DNA of 64,000 nucleotides from Streptomyces sp. 1-11 (GTDB lineage: Bacteria > Actinomycetota > Actinomycetes > Streptomycetales > Streptomycetaceae): positions 186,001 to 250,000 of the forward strand of contig NZ_BJTV01000010.1 of assembly GCF_007176755.1 (NCBI RefSeq), in the 5' to 3' direction. Under the pieces are notes generated by a model, which saw only the letters and a list, made by a program, of their open reading frames with translations, did not search any database and had not been told where the DNA came from. The translations under genes and the position numbers were made by a program. Positions 25,816 through 36,682 of this stretch are shown here, in pieces; within the stretch, counting starts at the first letter, position 1; every line of letters begins with the position of its first letter.

Positions 25816-27348
25816 ATGTCCCCCGTCCCCGATCCATCGCCCTCCCCCGCCCGGCCGCAGCACGACGAGGAGCAGCGGCTGCGCGAGCTCGGCTACCGTC
25901 CCGTGCTGGCCCGCCGCATGGGCGGCTTCGGCAACTTCGCGATCAGCTTCTCGGTGATCTCGATCCTGTCCGGCTGCATGACCCTGTACGGCTTCGGCCT
26001 CGGCACCGGCGGGCCGGCCGTGATGCTGTGGGGCTGGGCGGGCGTCGGCCTGTTCGTGCTCTGCGTCGGCCTGGCGCTCGCCGAGGTCACCAGCGCCTAT
26101 CCGACCTCCGGCGCCCTGTACTACATGGCGGACCGGCTCGGCGGCCGCCGCTGGGGCTGGTACACGGGCTGGCTGAACCTGCTCGGGCTGCTCGGCGCGA
26201 TCGCCGGCATCGACTACGGGGCCGCGCTGTTCGCCGGCGCGTTCGCCAACCTCCAGTGGGGCTTCGAGCCGACCCCCGGCAAAACCATGCTGATCTTCTG
26301 CGGCATCCTGCTGCTGCACGCCGTGCTGAACCTGTTCGGCGTCCGCCTGGTCAGCCTGCTCAACTCGGTCAGCGTGTGGTGGCACCTGGCCGGTGTCGCG
26401 CTGATCGTCGGCGCGCTGGCCATCGTCCCCGACCACCACCAGTCGCCGTCCTTCGTGTTCACCGAGTTCGTGAACGACACCGGGTGGTCGAGCCCGTTGT
26501 ACGTGGCGGCGATCGGCCTGCTGCTCGCCCAGTACACGTTCTCCGGCTACGACGCCTCGGCGCACCTGTCCGAGGAGACCTCCAACGCCTCGGTGTCCGC
26601 CGCCAAGGGCATCGTGCGGGCCATCTGGGTGTCGTGGATCGCGGGCTTCGTCCTGCTGGCCGGGCTGACCTTCGCCATCCAGGACTACGACGCCACGCGC
26701 GCCACGGACACCGGGGTGCCGCCCGCGCAGATCCTGCTCGACGGCCTCGGCTCCGACGGGGCCAGCGCGCTGCTCCTCGTCGTGATCGTCGCCCAGTTGT
26801 TCTGCGGCAACGCCGAGGTGGCCGCGGCCAGCCGCATGGTGTTCGCGTTCAGCCGGGACGGCGCCCTGCCGGGCTCGCACCTGTGGCGCAAGGTCAGCAG
26901 CCGCACCCAGACGCCGGTCGCCGCGGTGTGGCTGTCGGTGATCGTCGCCGGTGTGCTCGCGCTGCCGTCGCTGTACTCGGCGACGGCGTACGGCGCGGTC
27001 ACCGCCATCAACGTCATCGGCATCACGCCCGCGTACGCCATCCCCGTCCTGCTGCGGCTGCGGGCCGGCGACCGGTTCCGGCCGGGGCCGTGGAGTCTTG
27101 GCCGGTGGAGCAGGCCGGTCGGCTGGATCGCGGTGATCTGGGTGGCCTGTGTGACGGTCCTGTTCTGCCTGCCGCAGTCCTCGCCGGTCACCGTCGACAC
27201 GATGAACTACGCGGCCGTGGCGCTGGTGGTCGTGCTGCTGCTGGCCAGCGTCTGGTGGTACGTGGCCCGCCGTTCGTACGGCACGCCCACCACCGCCGCC
27301 TACGGTGACGACCGCGATCAGGCCGAACTCGCCGAGGGCATCGTCTGA
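25816..27348 (+). CDS. Amino acid permease (APC superfamily, GABA/choline permease-like)
   Basis: 510 residues from ATG 25816, SD GGAGG seven bases upstream. Twelve hydrophobic segments are expected. The N-terminal FGNFAISFSVISILSG and the second-helix AEVTSAYPTSGALYYMADRLGG are signatures of the BAT1/GABA-permease branch (ACT family). The hydrophilic tail contains acidic residues (DDRDQAELAEGIV). Substrates in this branch are gamma-aminobutyrate, amino acids or choline; no catabolic gene next to it decides which. It probably shares a transcript with the upstream hypothetical gene, and a strong hairpin follows. Confidence 0.87.
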   Translation: MSPVPDPSPSPARPQHDEEQRLRELGYRPVLARRMGGFGNFAISFSVISILSGCMTLYGFGLGTGGPAVMLWGWAGVGLFVLCVGLALAEVTSAYPTSGALYYMADRLGGRRWGWYTGWLNLLGLLGAIAGIDYGAALFAGAFANLQWGFEPTPGKTMLIFCGILLLHAVLNLFGVRLVSLLNSVSVWWHLAGVALIVGALAIVPDHHQSPSFVFTEFVNDTGWSSPLYVAAIGLLLAQYTFSGYDASAHLSEETSNASVSAAKGIVRAIWVSWIAGFVLLAGLTFAIQDYDATRATDTGVPPAQILLDGLGSDGASALLLVVIVAQLFCGNAEVAAASRMVFAFSRDGALPGSHLWRKVSSRTQTPVAAVWLSVIVAGVLALPSLYSATAYGAVTAINVIGITPAYAIPVLLRLRAGDRFRPGPWSLGRWSRPVGWIAVIWVACVTVLFCLPQSSPVTVDTMNYAAVALVVVLLLASVWWYVARRSYGTPTTAAYGDDRDQAELAEGIV

Positions 27349-27391
27349 TCCGCGCCGTCCCGGTGCCGGCCCGGCCGCCGGATACGGCAGG

Positions 27392-27444
27392 ATGTGCGAT
27401 CGCGCCGCTCGCCGACGACGTCGGCGGCCGGCGCGATCGCACAT
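27392..27444 (+). terminator. Hairpin terminator of the permease gene
   Basis: Perfect 15-base arms ATGTGCGATCGCGCC (27392-27406) and GGCGCGATCGCACAT (27430-27444). The loop contains a second smaller hairpin (CGCCGAC-GAC-GTCGGCG). It begins 44 bases after the permease stop. Confidence 0.8.
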
Positions 27445-27524
27445 GCACGACATCGAACAGGTGACAAAGTGACGCAACCTCACTCCAGGCTCCGCGCCGC
27501 CCTCTCGCGCCCCGGGGGTGACCG

Positions 27525-28610
27525 GTGAACCGTTCGCTGACCCTGGACGACCTGGTCCTCGCCGGCATCGCCGTGGCCGCGGGCCTGCTGCTGGCGTTCC
27601 TGTCCCGCACGGTGCTGCGCTGGCTGGCGGGGCACGCCAAGCGGACCCGCTGGAGCGGCGACGACGTCATCGTGGACGCGCTGCGCTCCGTCGTCCCGTG
27701 GGCGGCGATCGCGGGCGGCGCGGCGGTGGCCGCCGCGGTGCTGCCGCTGACCCGGACCGTCCGGCACCACGCCGACCAGTTCCTCGAGGTGTGGCTGATC
27801 CTGGTGGTGACCGTGTCCGCGGCCCGGGTGATCGCGGGCCTGGTCCGTTCGGTGACCCAGTCCCGCTCGGGGGTGGCCGGCTCGGCCACCATCTTCGTGA
27901 ACATCACCCGGGTGCTGGTGCTGGCGATCGGCTTCCTGGTCGTGCTGCAGACGCTCGGCGTGTCCATCGCGCCCCTGCTCACCGCCCTGGGCGTCGGCGG
28001 TCTCGCGGTCGCGCTGGCCCTGCAGGACACCCTCGCCAACCTCTTCGCGGGCATCCACATCCTCGCCTCCAAGACCGTGCAGCCGGGTGACTACATCAGG
28101 CTCACCAGCGGCGAGGAGGGCTACGTGGTGGACATCAACTGGCGCCAGACGACGGTCCGCCAGCTCTCCAACAACCTGGTGGTCATCCCCAACGGCCAGC
28201 TCGCCAAGACCAACATGACCAACTACACGCGCCCCGAGCAGCAGTTGACGATCCTGGTGCAGGTGGGCGTGAGCTACGACAGCGACCTGGACCACGTCGA
28301 GCGCGTCACCCACGAGGTCATCGCCGAGACCATGACCTCGACCACCGGCGCCGTCCCGGACCACGAGCCCGCGATCCGCTTCCACACCTTCGGCGACTCG
28401 CGCATCGGCTTCACGGTGATCCTCGGCGTCGGCGAGTTCAGCGACCAGTACCGCATCAAGCACGAGTTCATCAAGCGCCTGCACCGCCGCTACCGCGAGG
28501 AGGGCATCCACATCCCGTCCCCGACGAGGACGGTGGCCCTGCAGCAGGGCACGGTGGTGATACCGCAGCAGCGCGGCGCACTGGACGCGGCCCCGGCTGT
28601 GCCCGAGTAG
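27525..28610 (+). CDS. Small-conductance mechanosensitive channel (MscS family)
   Basis: 361 residues from GTG 27525. Three or more N-terminal membrane helices (about residues 10-30, 50-70, 85-105) are followed by the MscS pore helix TALGVGGLAVALALQDTLANL and the beta domain with KTVQPGDYIRL and VVDINWRQTTVRQLSNN, then the C-terminal alpha/beta domain. The channel opens under membrane tension and releases osmolytes on hypo-osmotic shock. The unusual length of the N-terminus suggests one more helix than E. coli MscS. It stands alone between a terminator and a G-rich repeat. Confidence 0.9.
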   Translation: MNRSLTLDDLVLAGIAVAAGLLLAFLSRTVLRWLAGHAKRTRWSGDDVIVDALRSVVPWAAIAGGAAVAAAVLPLTRTVRHHADQFLEVWLILVVTVSAARVIAGLVRSVTQSRSGVAGSATIFVNITRVLVLAIGFLVVLQTLGVSIAPLLTALGVGGLAVALALQDTLANLFAGIHILASKTVQPGDYIRLTSGEEGYVVDINWRQTTVRQLSNNLVVIPNGQLAKTNMTNYTRPEQQLTILVQVGVSYDSDLDHVERVTHEVIAETMTSTTGAVPDHEPAIRFHTFGDSRIGFTVILGVGEFSDQYRIKHEFIKRLHRRYREEGIHIPSPTRTVALQQGTVVIPQQRGALDAAPAVPE

Positions 28611-28800
28611 GACGCTCGGCGCCGGCGCCTGAGCGGCACCCGGAGCGCCGGTGCCCGAACAGGCCCCGGCGCCGACGCCTGAGCAGGACCCGGGGCCGGC
28701 ACAGGCCGGGCGGGACCGGGACCGGGGCCGGCACAGGGCAGCCCTGGGGCCGGCACAGGCCGGGCGGAATCAGGGCTGGCCCAGGCCGGGCGGGACCGGG
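28611..28800. repeat. G/C-rich degenerate repeats between the MscS and DUF4186 genes
   Basis: The gap holds several copies of sequences like GGGGCCGGCACAGGCCGGGC and GCGCCGGCGCCTGAGC (for example near 28692, 28728 and 28751). Reading frames through it are Pro/Ala-rich and lack codon bias of genes. I see no gene in it. Confidence 0.6.
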
Positions 28801-28830
28801 CAGCGGCGGTCGGCATACCCTCGAAGGGCC

Positions 28831-29244
28831 ATGACCTCCCCGTCGCCGGACCCCGCCGCCCGCTCCCTCGACGAACGGCTCGACGCGATCGCGCGCCAGC
28901 CGTTCCGGGCGAAGTTCCACCTGCGCGGGCGGGAGCTGGCCCTCGCCCGGGAGAAGGGGCCGGCCACGATCCGGTGGCACGCCTACGACCTGACCGCCGA
29001 GCGGCTCGCCCCGGCGCGGCCGCGCAAGGACGGCAGACAGACGCCGTACCGGGGACATCCGGTGTTCGTCGCCCAGCACGCCACCGCGACCTGCTGCCGC
29101 GGCTGTCTCGAGCGCTGGCACGGCGTCGCCCGGGGCCGGGAGCTGAGCCGCGCCGAGCACGTGTACGTGGTGGACGTGATCTGCCGGTGGATCGAGCGCG
29201 AGGTGGCGGGCGGCGCCGGGCCGGGCGCCGCCCGCCACGGCTGA
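28831..29244 (+). CDS. DUF4186 domain protein
   Basis: 137 residues from ATG 28831, SD GAAGGG. It matches DUF4186: QPFRAKFHLRGRELA, the strongly conserved block TPYRGHPVFVAQHATATCC, then RGCLERWHGVARGREL and an ending with VDVICRWIE. A CC...C arrangement with nearby histidines (HPVF, QHATATCCRGC, KWH-type RWH) looks able to bind a metal, but no function is established for the family. Reading frames further upstream exist but pass through the G-rich repeats, so I chose the ATG with an SD. No operon partner. Confidence 0.82.
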   Translation: MTSPSPDPAARSLDERLDAIARQPFRAKFHLRGRELALAREKGPATIRWHAYDLTAERLAPARPRKDGRQTPYRGHPVFVAQHATATCCRGCLERWHGVARGRELSRAEHVYVVDVICRWIEREVAGGAGPGAARHG

Positions 29245-29369
29245 TCGGCCGGGGGTGAGGGCGAGGGCGGGTTCCAGGGCGGTGGCGCGGGCGGCCGGCA
29301 CGTGCGATGTCTCATGGTCCGCTTTCGTTCGGGCGGCCGGGTGGTCAGGTCCGGCCGCCGGTCGGAGGC

Positions 29370-29392
29370 GATCACGCGTGGTCAGCGTGATC
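29370..29392. promoter_or_regulatory. Inverted repeat GATCACGC-N7-GCGTGATC
   Basis: Perfect 8-base arms (29370-29377 and 29385-29392) lie 125 bases after the DUF4186 gene and 140 bases before isocitrate dehydrogenase. It is followed by TCCTTTG, so it may be the terminator of the upstream gene, or an operator of the downstream one. Confidence 0.4.
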
Positions 29393-29485
29393 CTTTGTCA
29401 TGACCACACGAAGACGGGGTCCGGTTGCGCCGGCGCGGCACGACTTTCCGGCCGGGACCCCTGTCGAGCCGGACCCGATCACGAG

Positions 29486-29503
29486 ATATCTTGATGTCGA
29501 GCA
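29486..29503 (+). promoter_or_regulatory. Imperfect palindrome CTTGA-TG-TCGAG at the isocitrate dehydrogenase promoter
   Basis: ATATCTTGATGTCGAGCA contains near-symmetric arms CTTGA and TCGAG (29490-29501) and overlaps a -10-like TATCTT (29487-29492), about 30 bases upstream of the start codon. In S. coelicolor the MarR-family regulator TamR controls TCA-cycle genes including isocitrate dehydrogenase through palindromic sites. This element is a candidate; I cannot confirm its consensus. Confidence 0.35.
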
Positions 29504-29531
29504 ATGTTGCAGACGTGGAGCGGAGCACCCG

Positions 29532-31751
<2,220 letters not shown>

Positions 31752-31786
31752 CGCCCGCGGCGCGCCAGGCGCCGCACTGAGTGAGA

Positions 31787-31823
31787 CCTCCGCCCCGGCC
31801 GGTGCCCCCGGCCGGGGCGGAGG
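31787..31823 (+). terminator. Hairpin terminator of the isocitrate dehydrogenase gene
   Basis: Perfect 16-base arms at 31787-31802 and 31808-31823 with a 5-base loop, 35 bases after the stop codon. Confidence 0.85.
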
Positions 31824-31953
31824 CGTGCCGGGCACCGGCGGCGCGGTGCGCCCCGCCCGTCGTGCCCGTCCGCCGGCGGGACGCCCAGGGCGTTGTCAGT
31901 GCCGTGTGGCACCTTGATCATGAACGGTCCCGCCGACACCCGTGGAGCAGCCC

Positions 31954-32754
31954 GTGCAGCCCGTGCCCCAGCACGCCCCCTCGTTCGAACTCCTGCCCGG
32001 TTCCGCCGAGTCGCCCGTGCTGCTGCACGTGCCGCACTCGTCGCGGGCGATACCGGACGACGTCCGCGCGGGCATCGTGCTGGACGACGCGGCGCTCGAA
32101 CGGGAACTGGACCACATCACCGACGCGCACACCGCGCGGATCGCGGAACGGGCGGCGGCCCTCGCCGGGACCACCCCCTGGCGGTTCGTCAACCGGCTGT
32201 CCCGGCTGGTGGTGGATCCGGAGCGGTTCCCGGACGACCGGGAGGAGATGCTCGCCGTGGGCATGGGGGCCGTGTACACCGGGACCACGCACCGCGGTGC
32301 GCTGCGGGCCGCGGACACCGACCCCGAGCCGCTGCTCGGGCGGTACTTCCGGCCGTACGCCCGTGCGATGACCGAGGCGGTGGCCGGGCGGCTGGCCGCG
32401 ACCGGGCGAGCGGTCGTGATCGACGTGCACTCCTATCCGCGCCAGGCCCTGCCCTACGAGCTGCACGGGGCGGGCCCGCGGCCGCCGGTGTGTCTGGGCA
32501 CGGACGCCTTCCACACCCCGTCCCGGCTGCGCGAGGCGGCCCTGGAGGCGTTCGCCGGGTGCGGGGGCACGGGGCTGGACAGCCCGTTCAGCGGGACCTA
32601 TGTGCCGCTGGAGTACTACGGGCGCGAGGCCCGGGTGAGCGCGCTGATGGTGGAGATCCGCCGGGACACCTACATGACCGAGCCCGGCGGCCCCGCAGGG
32701 CCGGGGCTCGAGGACCTCGCCGGGGCGCTGGCCGCGCTCGTGGACGCCGTGTAG
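31954..32754 (+). CDS. N-formylglutamate amidohydrolase family protein
   Basis: 266 residues from GTG 31954, which has GGAG six bases upstream; GTG 31942 in the same frame has no SD. The family motifs are present: LLHVPHSSRAIPDD near the start, IVDPERFPDD-like LVVDPERFPDDREEM, IDVHSYPRQALPYE with metal-binding Asp/His, and DSPFSGTYVPLEYYG. Members are Zn hydrolases that cleave N-formyl-L-glutamate or related N-acyl amino acids. Histidine catabolism genes are not adjacent, so the true substrate is open. It lies between isocitrate dehydrogenase and CYP158A in the same direction. Confidence 0.8.
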   Translation: MQPVPQHAPSFELLPGSAESPVLLHVPHSSRAIPDDVRAGIVLDDAALERELDHITDAHTARIAERAAALAGTTPWRFVNRLSRLVVDPERFPDDREEMLAVGMGAVYTGTTHRGALRAADTDPEPLLGRYFRPYARAMTEAVAGRLAATGRAVVIDVHSYPRQALPYELHGAGPRPPVCLGTDAFHTPSRLREAALEAFAGCGGTGLDSPFSGTYVPLEYYGREARVSALMVEIRRDTYMTEPGGPAGPGLEDLAGALAALVDAV

Positions 32755-32843
32755 CGGCGCGGCCGGGTCCGGCGCGGGCCCGGGCCCTCCGGCTGGAGCA
32801 CTCCGGCAGGACAGCGGGCGGGGCGCGTACGAAGGTGGTGGGC

Positions 32844-34085
32844 ATGACGGAGGAGATCACGCTCACCGGCCGGGCCGCGCCGCCCGAACGGGACTGGCCG
32901 CCGCCCGTACGCGACTGGCTGCCGCCCGACCTGGACGGGACCGAGTTCGACCCGGTCCTCGCCGCCCTCATGCGCGAGGGCCCGCTGACCCGGATCCGGC
33001 TGCCGTTCGGCGAGGGGTGGGCCTGGCTGGCCACCCGGTACGAGGACGTGAAGCTGGTCACCAACGACCCCAGGTTCGGCCGGACCGAGGTGACCCGCCG
33101 TCAGGTGACCCGGCTCGCCCCGGACTTCACGCCCCGGCCGGGCTCGCTGGCCTGGGCCGACCAGCCCGAGCACAACCGGCTGCGCAAGCCGGTCGCCGGG
33201 GCCTTCACGGTCAGCGCCATGAAGCGGTTGCGGCCCCGCGCGCAGCGCATCCTGGACGAGCTCGTGGCCGGCGTCGTCCGGGACGGACCGCCCGCCGACC
33301 TCGTCGAGCGGGTGCTGGAGCCCTTCCCGATCACGGTCGTCAGCGAGGTGATGGGCGTACCGCCCGCGGACCGCGCCCAGGTGCACGCCTGGACCCGGCG
33401 GATCATCTCCACCTCCGGCGGCGCCGAGGCCGCGCAGGCCGCCAAGACCGGCCTGTACGGCTGGATCACCGACGCCGTCCGGGCCCGCGCGCACAGCACG
33501 GACGAGGACGTCTACTCGCTGCTCGGGGCCGCCGTGTCCCGGGGCGAGATCAGCGAGGAGGAGGCCGTCGGCCTCGCCGGGCCGCTGCAGATCGGCGGCG
33601 AGGCGGTCACCCACAACTGCGGCCAGATGCTGTTCCTGATGCTGACCCGCCCGGAGCTGCTGGAGCGCGTGCGCACCCGCCCGGAGGCGCGCGGTCCCGT
33701 CCTCGACGAACTGCTGCGCCACATCCCGCACCGCAGCACGGTCGGGCTCGCCCGGATCGCCCTGGAGGACGTGGAGGTCGGCGGTCACCGCATCGCGGCC
33801 GGCGAGCCCGTCTACGTCTCCTACCTGGCCGCGAACCGCGATCCGGCCGTCTTCCCCGACCCCGACCGTATCGACCCCGACCGGTGCCCCAACCCGCACC
33901 TGGCCTTCGGCAACGGCCCGCACTACTGCACCGGGGCGGTCCTCGCCCGCCTGCAGACCGAACTGCTCGTCGACACGCTCCTGGACCGCCTGCCGGGCCT
34001 GCGCCTCGCCGTCCCGCCGGAGGAGGTCCGCTGGCGGCACAGGACGATGATCCGCGGGCCGCTCACCCTGCCCGTCACCTGGTGA
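32844..34085 (+). CDS. Cytochrome P450, CYP158A family (CYP158A1-like, flaviolin coupling)
   Basis: 413 residues from ATG 32844, SD GAAGG. P450 landmarks: I-helix QIGGEAVTHNCGQM (the Thr is kept), K-helix ELLR, and the heme loop FGNGPHYCTG with Cys about residue 362. From memory the sequence is close to S. coelicolor CYP158A1 (SCO6998) and its paralogue CYP158A2 (SCO1207), which dimerise the polyketide flaviolin into biflaviolin pigments. The I-helix GGEAVT replacement of the common AGHET is characteristic of this family. No type III polyketide synthase (RppA) or ferredoxin gene lies in the window, so substrate and redox partners must come from elsewhere. Confidence 0.9.
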   Translation: MTEEITLTGRAAPPERDWPPPVRDWLPPDLDGTEFDPVLAALMREGPLTRIRLPFGEGWAWLATRYEDVKLVTNDPRFGRTEVTRRQVTRLAPDFTPRPGSLAWADQPEHNRLRKPVAGAFTVSAMKRLRPRAQRILDELVAGVVRDGPPADLVERVLEPFPITVVSEVMGVPPADRAQVHAWTRRIISTSGGAEAAQAAKTGLYGWITDAVRARAHSTDEDVYSLLGAAVSRGEISEEEAVGLAGPLQIGGEAVTHNCGQMLFLMLTRPELLERVRTRPEARGPVLDELLRHIPHRSTVGLARIALEDVEVGGHRIAAGEPVYVSYLAANRDPAVFPDPDRIDPDRCPNPHLAFGNGPHYCTGAVLARLQTELLVDTLLDRLPGLRLAVPPEEVRWRHRTMIRGPLTLPVTW

Positions 34086-34578
34086 CCCGGACCGGTCCGG
34101 CCGCACAACCCCGGCCCCCGGTCCCCTGCCGCCGGCCCGGCGCGGCCGAGCCGGCCGAACCCGCGCACGGGCACGCCCCCGCACACAGGAACGCCCCCGC
34201 ATCGCGGGCCGGCGGCCCGCGTCCGGCCCACCCGGCCCGTCCCGCCCGGCCCGTCCCGCCCGGCCCGGCTGACCCTTCCCGCCCGGCCCGACTGACCCTT
34301 CACGCCCGACCCGCCCCCTGACCCCGTCTCGCCCAAAAACGTCCCGCCCGACCCCGTCTCGCCAAGCCCTTTCTCTCCCGGCACCTCGACGGTCGGCGTT
34401 TCGGCCATGGCCGTTCCGGCCCGCCTCCTTGCACCGCACCGGTCGATGCAGTACGCACGCTCCGGCGCGCGCTCGATACCGGGGTTGCCGACGCGTCCGA
34501 AACACATGTGTTCGGAAACTCCGGCTGATTCGTTGAGCCGTACGAACCAGTCGCACAGCCGTCAAGGGGGAGACAGCA
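34086..34578. other. Long intergenic region with C-rich repeats and a palindrome
   Basis: About 490 bases without a convincing gene. 34200-34375 is built of degenerate CCCGCCCGGCCCG and CCCGACCCCGTCTCGCC repeats. A perfect 12-base palindrome AACACATGTGTT sits at 34501-34512, about 65 bases upstream of the SD of the next transcription unit; it may be the operator of the ABC exporter gene. Frames through the C-rich part encode only Pro/Ala/Arg-rich strings. Confidence 0.5.
34501..34512. promoter_or_regulatory. Palindrome AACACATGTGTT upstream of the ABC exporter gene
   Basis: A perfect 12-base palindrome, AT-rich against its surroundings, at the only low-GC place of the 490-base gap. Its position suggests an operator. 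The binding protein is unknown. Confidence 0.35.
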
Positions 34579-34680
34579 TTGACACCGACCGACGCACAGG
34601 CACAGCCCGCCGTGACACCGCGGCCGTCCGCACCGGCTCTCCGCGGGCCCGGCCGGTCCGCGCGGGGAGGCGCCCGATGA
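34579..34680 (+). CDS. Possible TTG-initiated 33-residue micro-ORF coupled to the ABC exporter
   Basis: TTG at 34579 has the strong SD GGGGGAG six bases upstream and opens a 33-codon frame (start LTPTDAQAQPAVTPRPSAPA, end SARGGAR). Its TGA overlaps the exporter ATG as ATGA. The peptide is Pro/Ala/Arg/Thr-rich, without Cys. An alternative reading of the same SD is an ATT start at 34578 for a longer exporter N-terminus. It could be a leader peptide, a coupling device or an exported small peptide; no family is recognised. Confidence 0.3.
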   Translation: MTPTDAQAQPAVTPRPSAPALRGPGRSARGGAR

Positions 34681-36665
34681 AGAGGTTCCTCGGACGCGTG
34701 CGGCCGGCCGAGCCGGAGGTCTCCGACGCCGAGCGGGAGCTCTTCGGTGGCCCCCTGCGCTACGACTTCGGCTGGTCGCAGCACGAGGGCGCCCGGCTCG
34801 ACCTGACGATGACGTCGGCGCTGCGCTCCATGCCCGGGCTGGTCGGGGCGACCCTGCGGATGGCGTGGCGGGCGGACCGCCGCGCCCTGCTGGCGGTGGC
34901 GGTCAGCGAGATCGGGCAGGGCCTCGCCGCGGCCGTCGGGCTCCTCGCGGTCAACTCGGTGATGCACGCGCTGCTCGGTTCGGGCACCCCCGGACAGCGG
35001 CTGCACGCGGTGCTGCCCGGCCTGCTCCTCGCCGCCGGGGCCGCCGTGGTCAACTCCGGTCTGGCCGGCTGGTCCACCTCGCGGGCCGGCCGCCTCGAAC
35101 CGCTGGTCGAGCGGATCGCCACGACCCAGTACCTGTCCGCCGCCGCCTCGGTGGAGCTGGAGGCCATCGAGGACCCGGAGTTCCGGCGGCTGATCGACGT
35201 CGCCCAGTTCGGCGCCGCGTCCGCCAGCCGCATGATCAGCGCCTGCGTGGCCGCCCTGAACGGGACCATCTCGCTGATCTCCACGGCCGGTGTGCTCACC
35301 ATCCTCCACCCGGTGCTCCTGCCGATGCTGATCCTGATCGCGGCGCCGCGCGGCTGGGGCGCGATGCGGGTGGCGCAGGAGCGGTACGTGTCGGTGATGA
35401 GCTGGATCGAGCACGTGCGCGCCGCCCGCCTGATCGGCAACCTGCTCACGGAGCGCACCGCGGCGCAGGAGGTGCGCATCCACGCCGTCGGCCCGTTCCT
35501 GCTCAGCCGGTACGAGCGCATGGCCGAGAGCGCCGAGGCCGAGCAGGAGCGGCTGGCCGCCGGCAAGGCCGTCACCGAGTGGGTGGCGGCCGCGCTGTCC
35601 GGGCTCGCCATGGCGGCGACGTACACGGCCATGTTCCTGCTGATCAGAGGCGGGCACATGAGCCTGGCCGTGGCCGGGACCGCCGTCATCGCCGTCCGGT
35701 CGGGCTCGGCGAGCCTGGGCGCGCTGGTGATGAACGTGAACCAGTTGCACGAGGAGTCCCTCTACGTCCGCGACCACTCCCGGTTCCTGGGCGAGGCGGC
35801 GCGCCGCACCGTTCCCAGCGGGGGCGACCCCCTTCCGGCGCGGGTCCGGGAGGTCGTCCTCGACCGGGTCGGCTACCGCTATCCGGACCGGGAGACACCC
35901 GCCCTGGACGAGGTCTCGCTCACGCTGCCCATGGGCTCGGTCACCGCGGTGGTCGGTGAGAACGGCTCGGGCAAGAGCACGCTGATGAAGGTGCTGTCGG
36001 GCCTGCTGCTGCCGCAGCACGGGACGGTGCGGTGGGGCGACGCCGAGATCGCCTCCCTGGACCGTTCGCAGGTCTTCGACCGCGTCGCGCTGCTCACCCA
36101 GGACTTCCAGCGCTGGCCGGTCACCGCGGCGATGAACATCCGGATCGGCCGGCCCGCCCGGGAGGCCGGTCCCGACGACCTGCGGCCGTCCGTCGACTAC
36201 GCGGGTGCCGGACCGGTCATCGCCAAGCTCCCCGACGGCCTGCACAGCCTGCTCGCGCGCATCTTCCGCGGCGCCAGCGAACTCTCCGGCGGCGAGTGGC
36301 AGAAGATCGGTCTGGCCCGCACCCACTGGCGCAGCTCCACCTCGGACGCCGACGGCCTGCTCATCGTGGACGAGCCCACCTCCGCCCTCGACCCGGAAGC
36401 CGAGATCGCCGCGTTCGACCGCATCCGCCGGCTCGCGGCCCCGAACCGCGCCGTCGTCCTGGTCACCCACCGCATGTCCGGCGTCCGCCACGCCGACCGC
36501 ATCCACGTCCTGCACCACGGGCGGCTCGTCGAACAGGGCAGCCACGAGGAGCTCATGGCGGCCCGGGGGCGCTACGCCTCGATGTTCGACGCCCAGGCCG
36601 CCCAGTACGCCTCCGCGGGCTCCGTCCCCCGCCCCGCCTCCCCCACCGTCGCGGACCCCGCGTGA
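34677..36665 (+). CDS. ABC exporter, fused membrane and ATPase domains
   Basis: 662 residues from ATG 34677, SD GGGGAGG. About six membrane helices (residues 60-370) are followed by an ATPase domain with Walker A GENGSGKST, signature LSGGEWQK and Walker B LLIVDEPTSALD, then the H-loop VLVTHRM. There is no C39 peptidase domain at the N-terminus. It resembles exporters found in peptide and RiPP gene clusters, but no modification enzyme lies close. Before the ATG a possible micro-ORF is translationally coupled. The Thr/Ser-rich signature variant EWQK instead of QRQR is typical of this subfamily. Confidence 0.87.
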   Translation: MKRFLGRVRPAEPEVSDAERELFGGPLRYDFGWSQHEGARLDLTMTSALRSMPGLVGATLRMAWRADRRALLAVAVSEIGQGLAAAVGLLAVNSVMHALLGSGTPGQRLHAVLPGLLLAAGAAVVNSGLAGWSTSRAGRLEPLVERIATTQYLSAAASVELEAIEDPEFRRLIDVAQFGAASASRMISACVAALNGTISLISTAGVLTILHPVLLPMLILIAAPRGWGAMRVAQERYVSVMSWIEHVRAARLIGNLLTERTAAQEVRIHAVGPFLLSRYERMAESAEAEQERLAAGKAVTEWVAAALSGLAMAATYTAMFLLIRGGHMSLAVAGTAVIAVRSGSASLGALVMNVNQLHEESLYVRDHSRFLGEAARRTVPSGGDPLPARVREVVLDRVGYRYPDRETPALDEVSLTLPMGSVTAVVGENGSGKSTLMKVLSGLLLPQHGTVRWGDAEIASLDRSQVFDRVALLTQDFQRWPVTAAMNIRIGRPAREAGPDDLRPSVDYAGAGPVIAKLPDGLHSLLARIFRGASELSGGEWQKIGLARTHWRSSTSDADGLLIVDEPTSALDPEAEIAAFDRIRRLAAPNRAVVLVTHRMSGVRHADRIHVLHHGRLVEQGSHEELMAARGRYASMFDAQAAQYASAGSVPRPASPTVADPA

Positions 36666-36682
36666 CCGGGCGGGGTGTGTCC

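Noticed and set aside
28611..28830. Extended N-terminus for the DUF4186 protein
   Set aside because: The upstream frame passes through G/C-rich repeats; the ATG at 28831 has an SD and matches the family start.
29400..29531. Longer isocitrate dehydrogenase starting at 29400
   Set aside because: The GTG at 29532 gives the family's normal length and N-terminus; the upstream stretch carries the promoter and palindrome.
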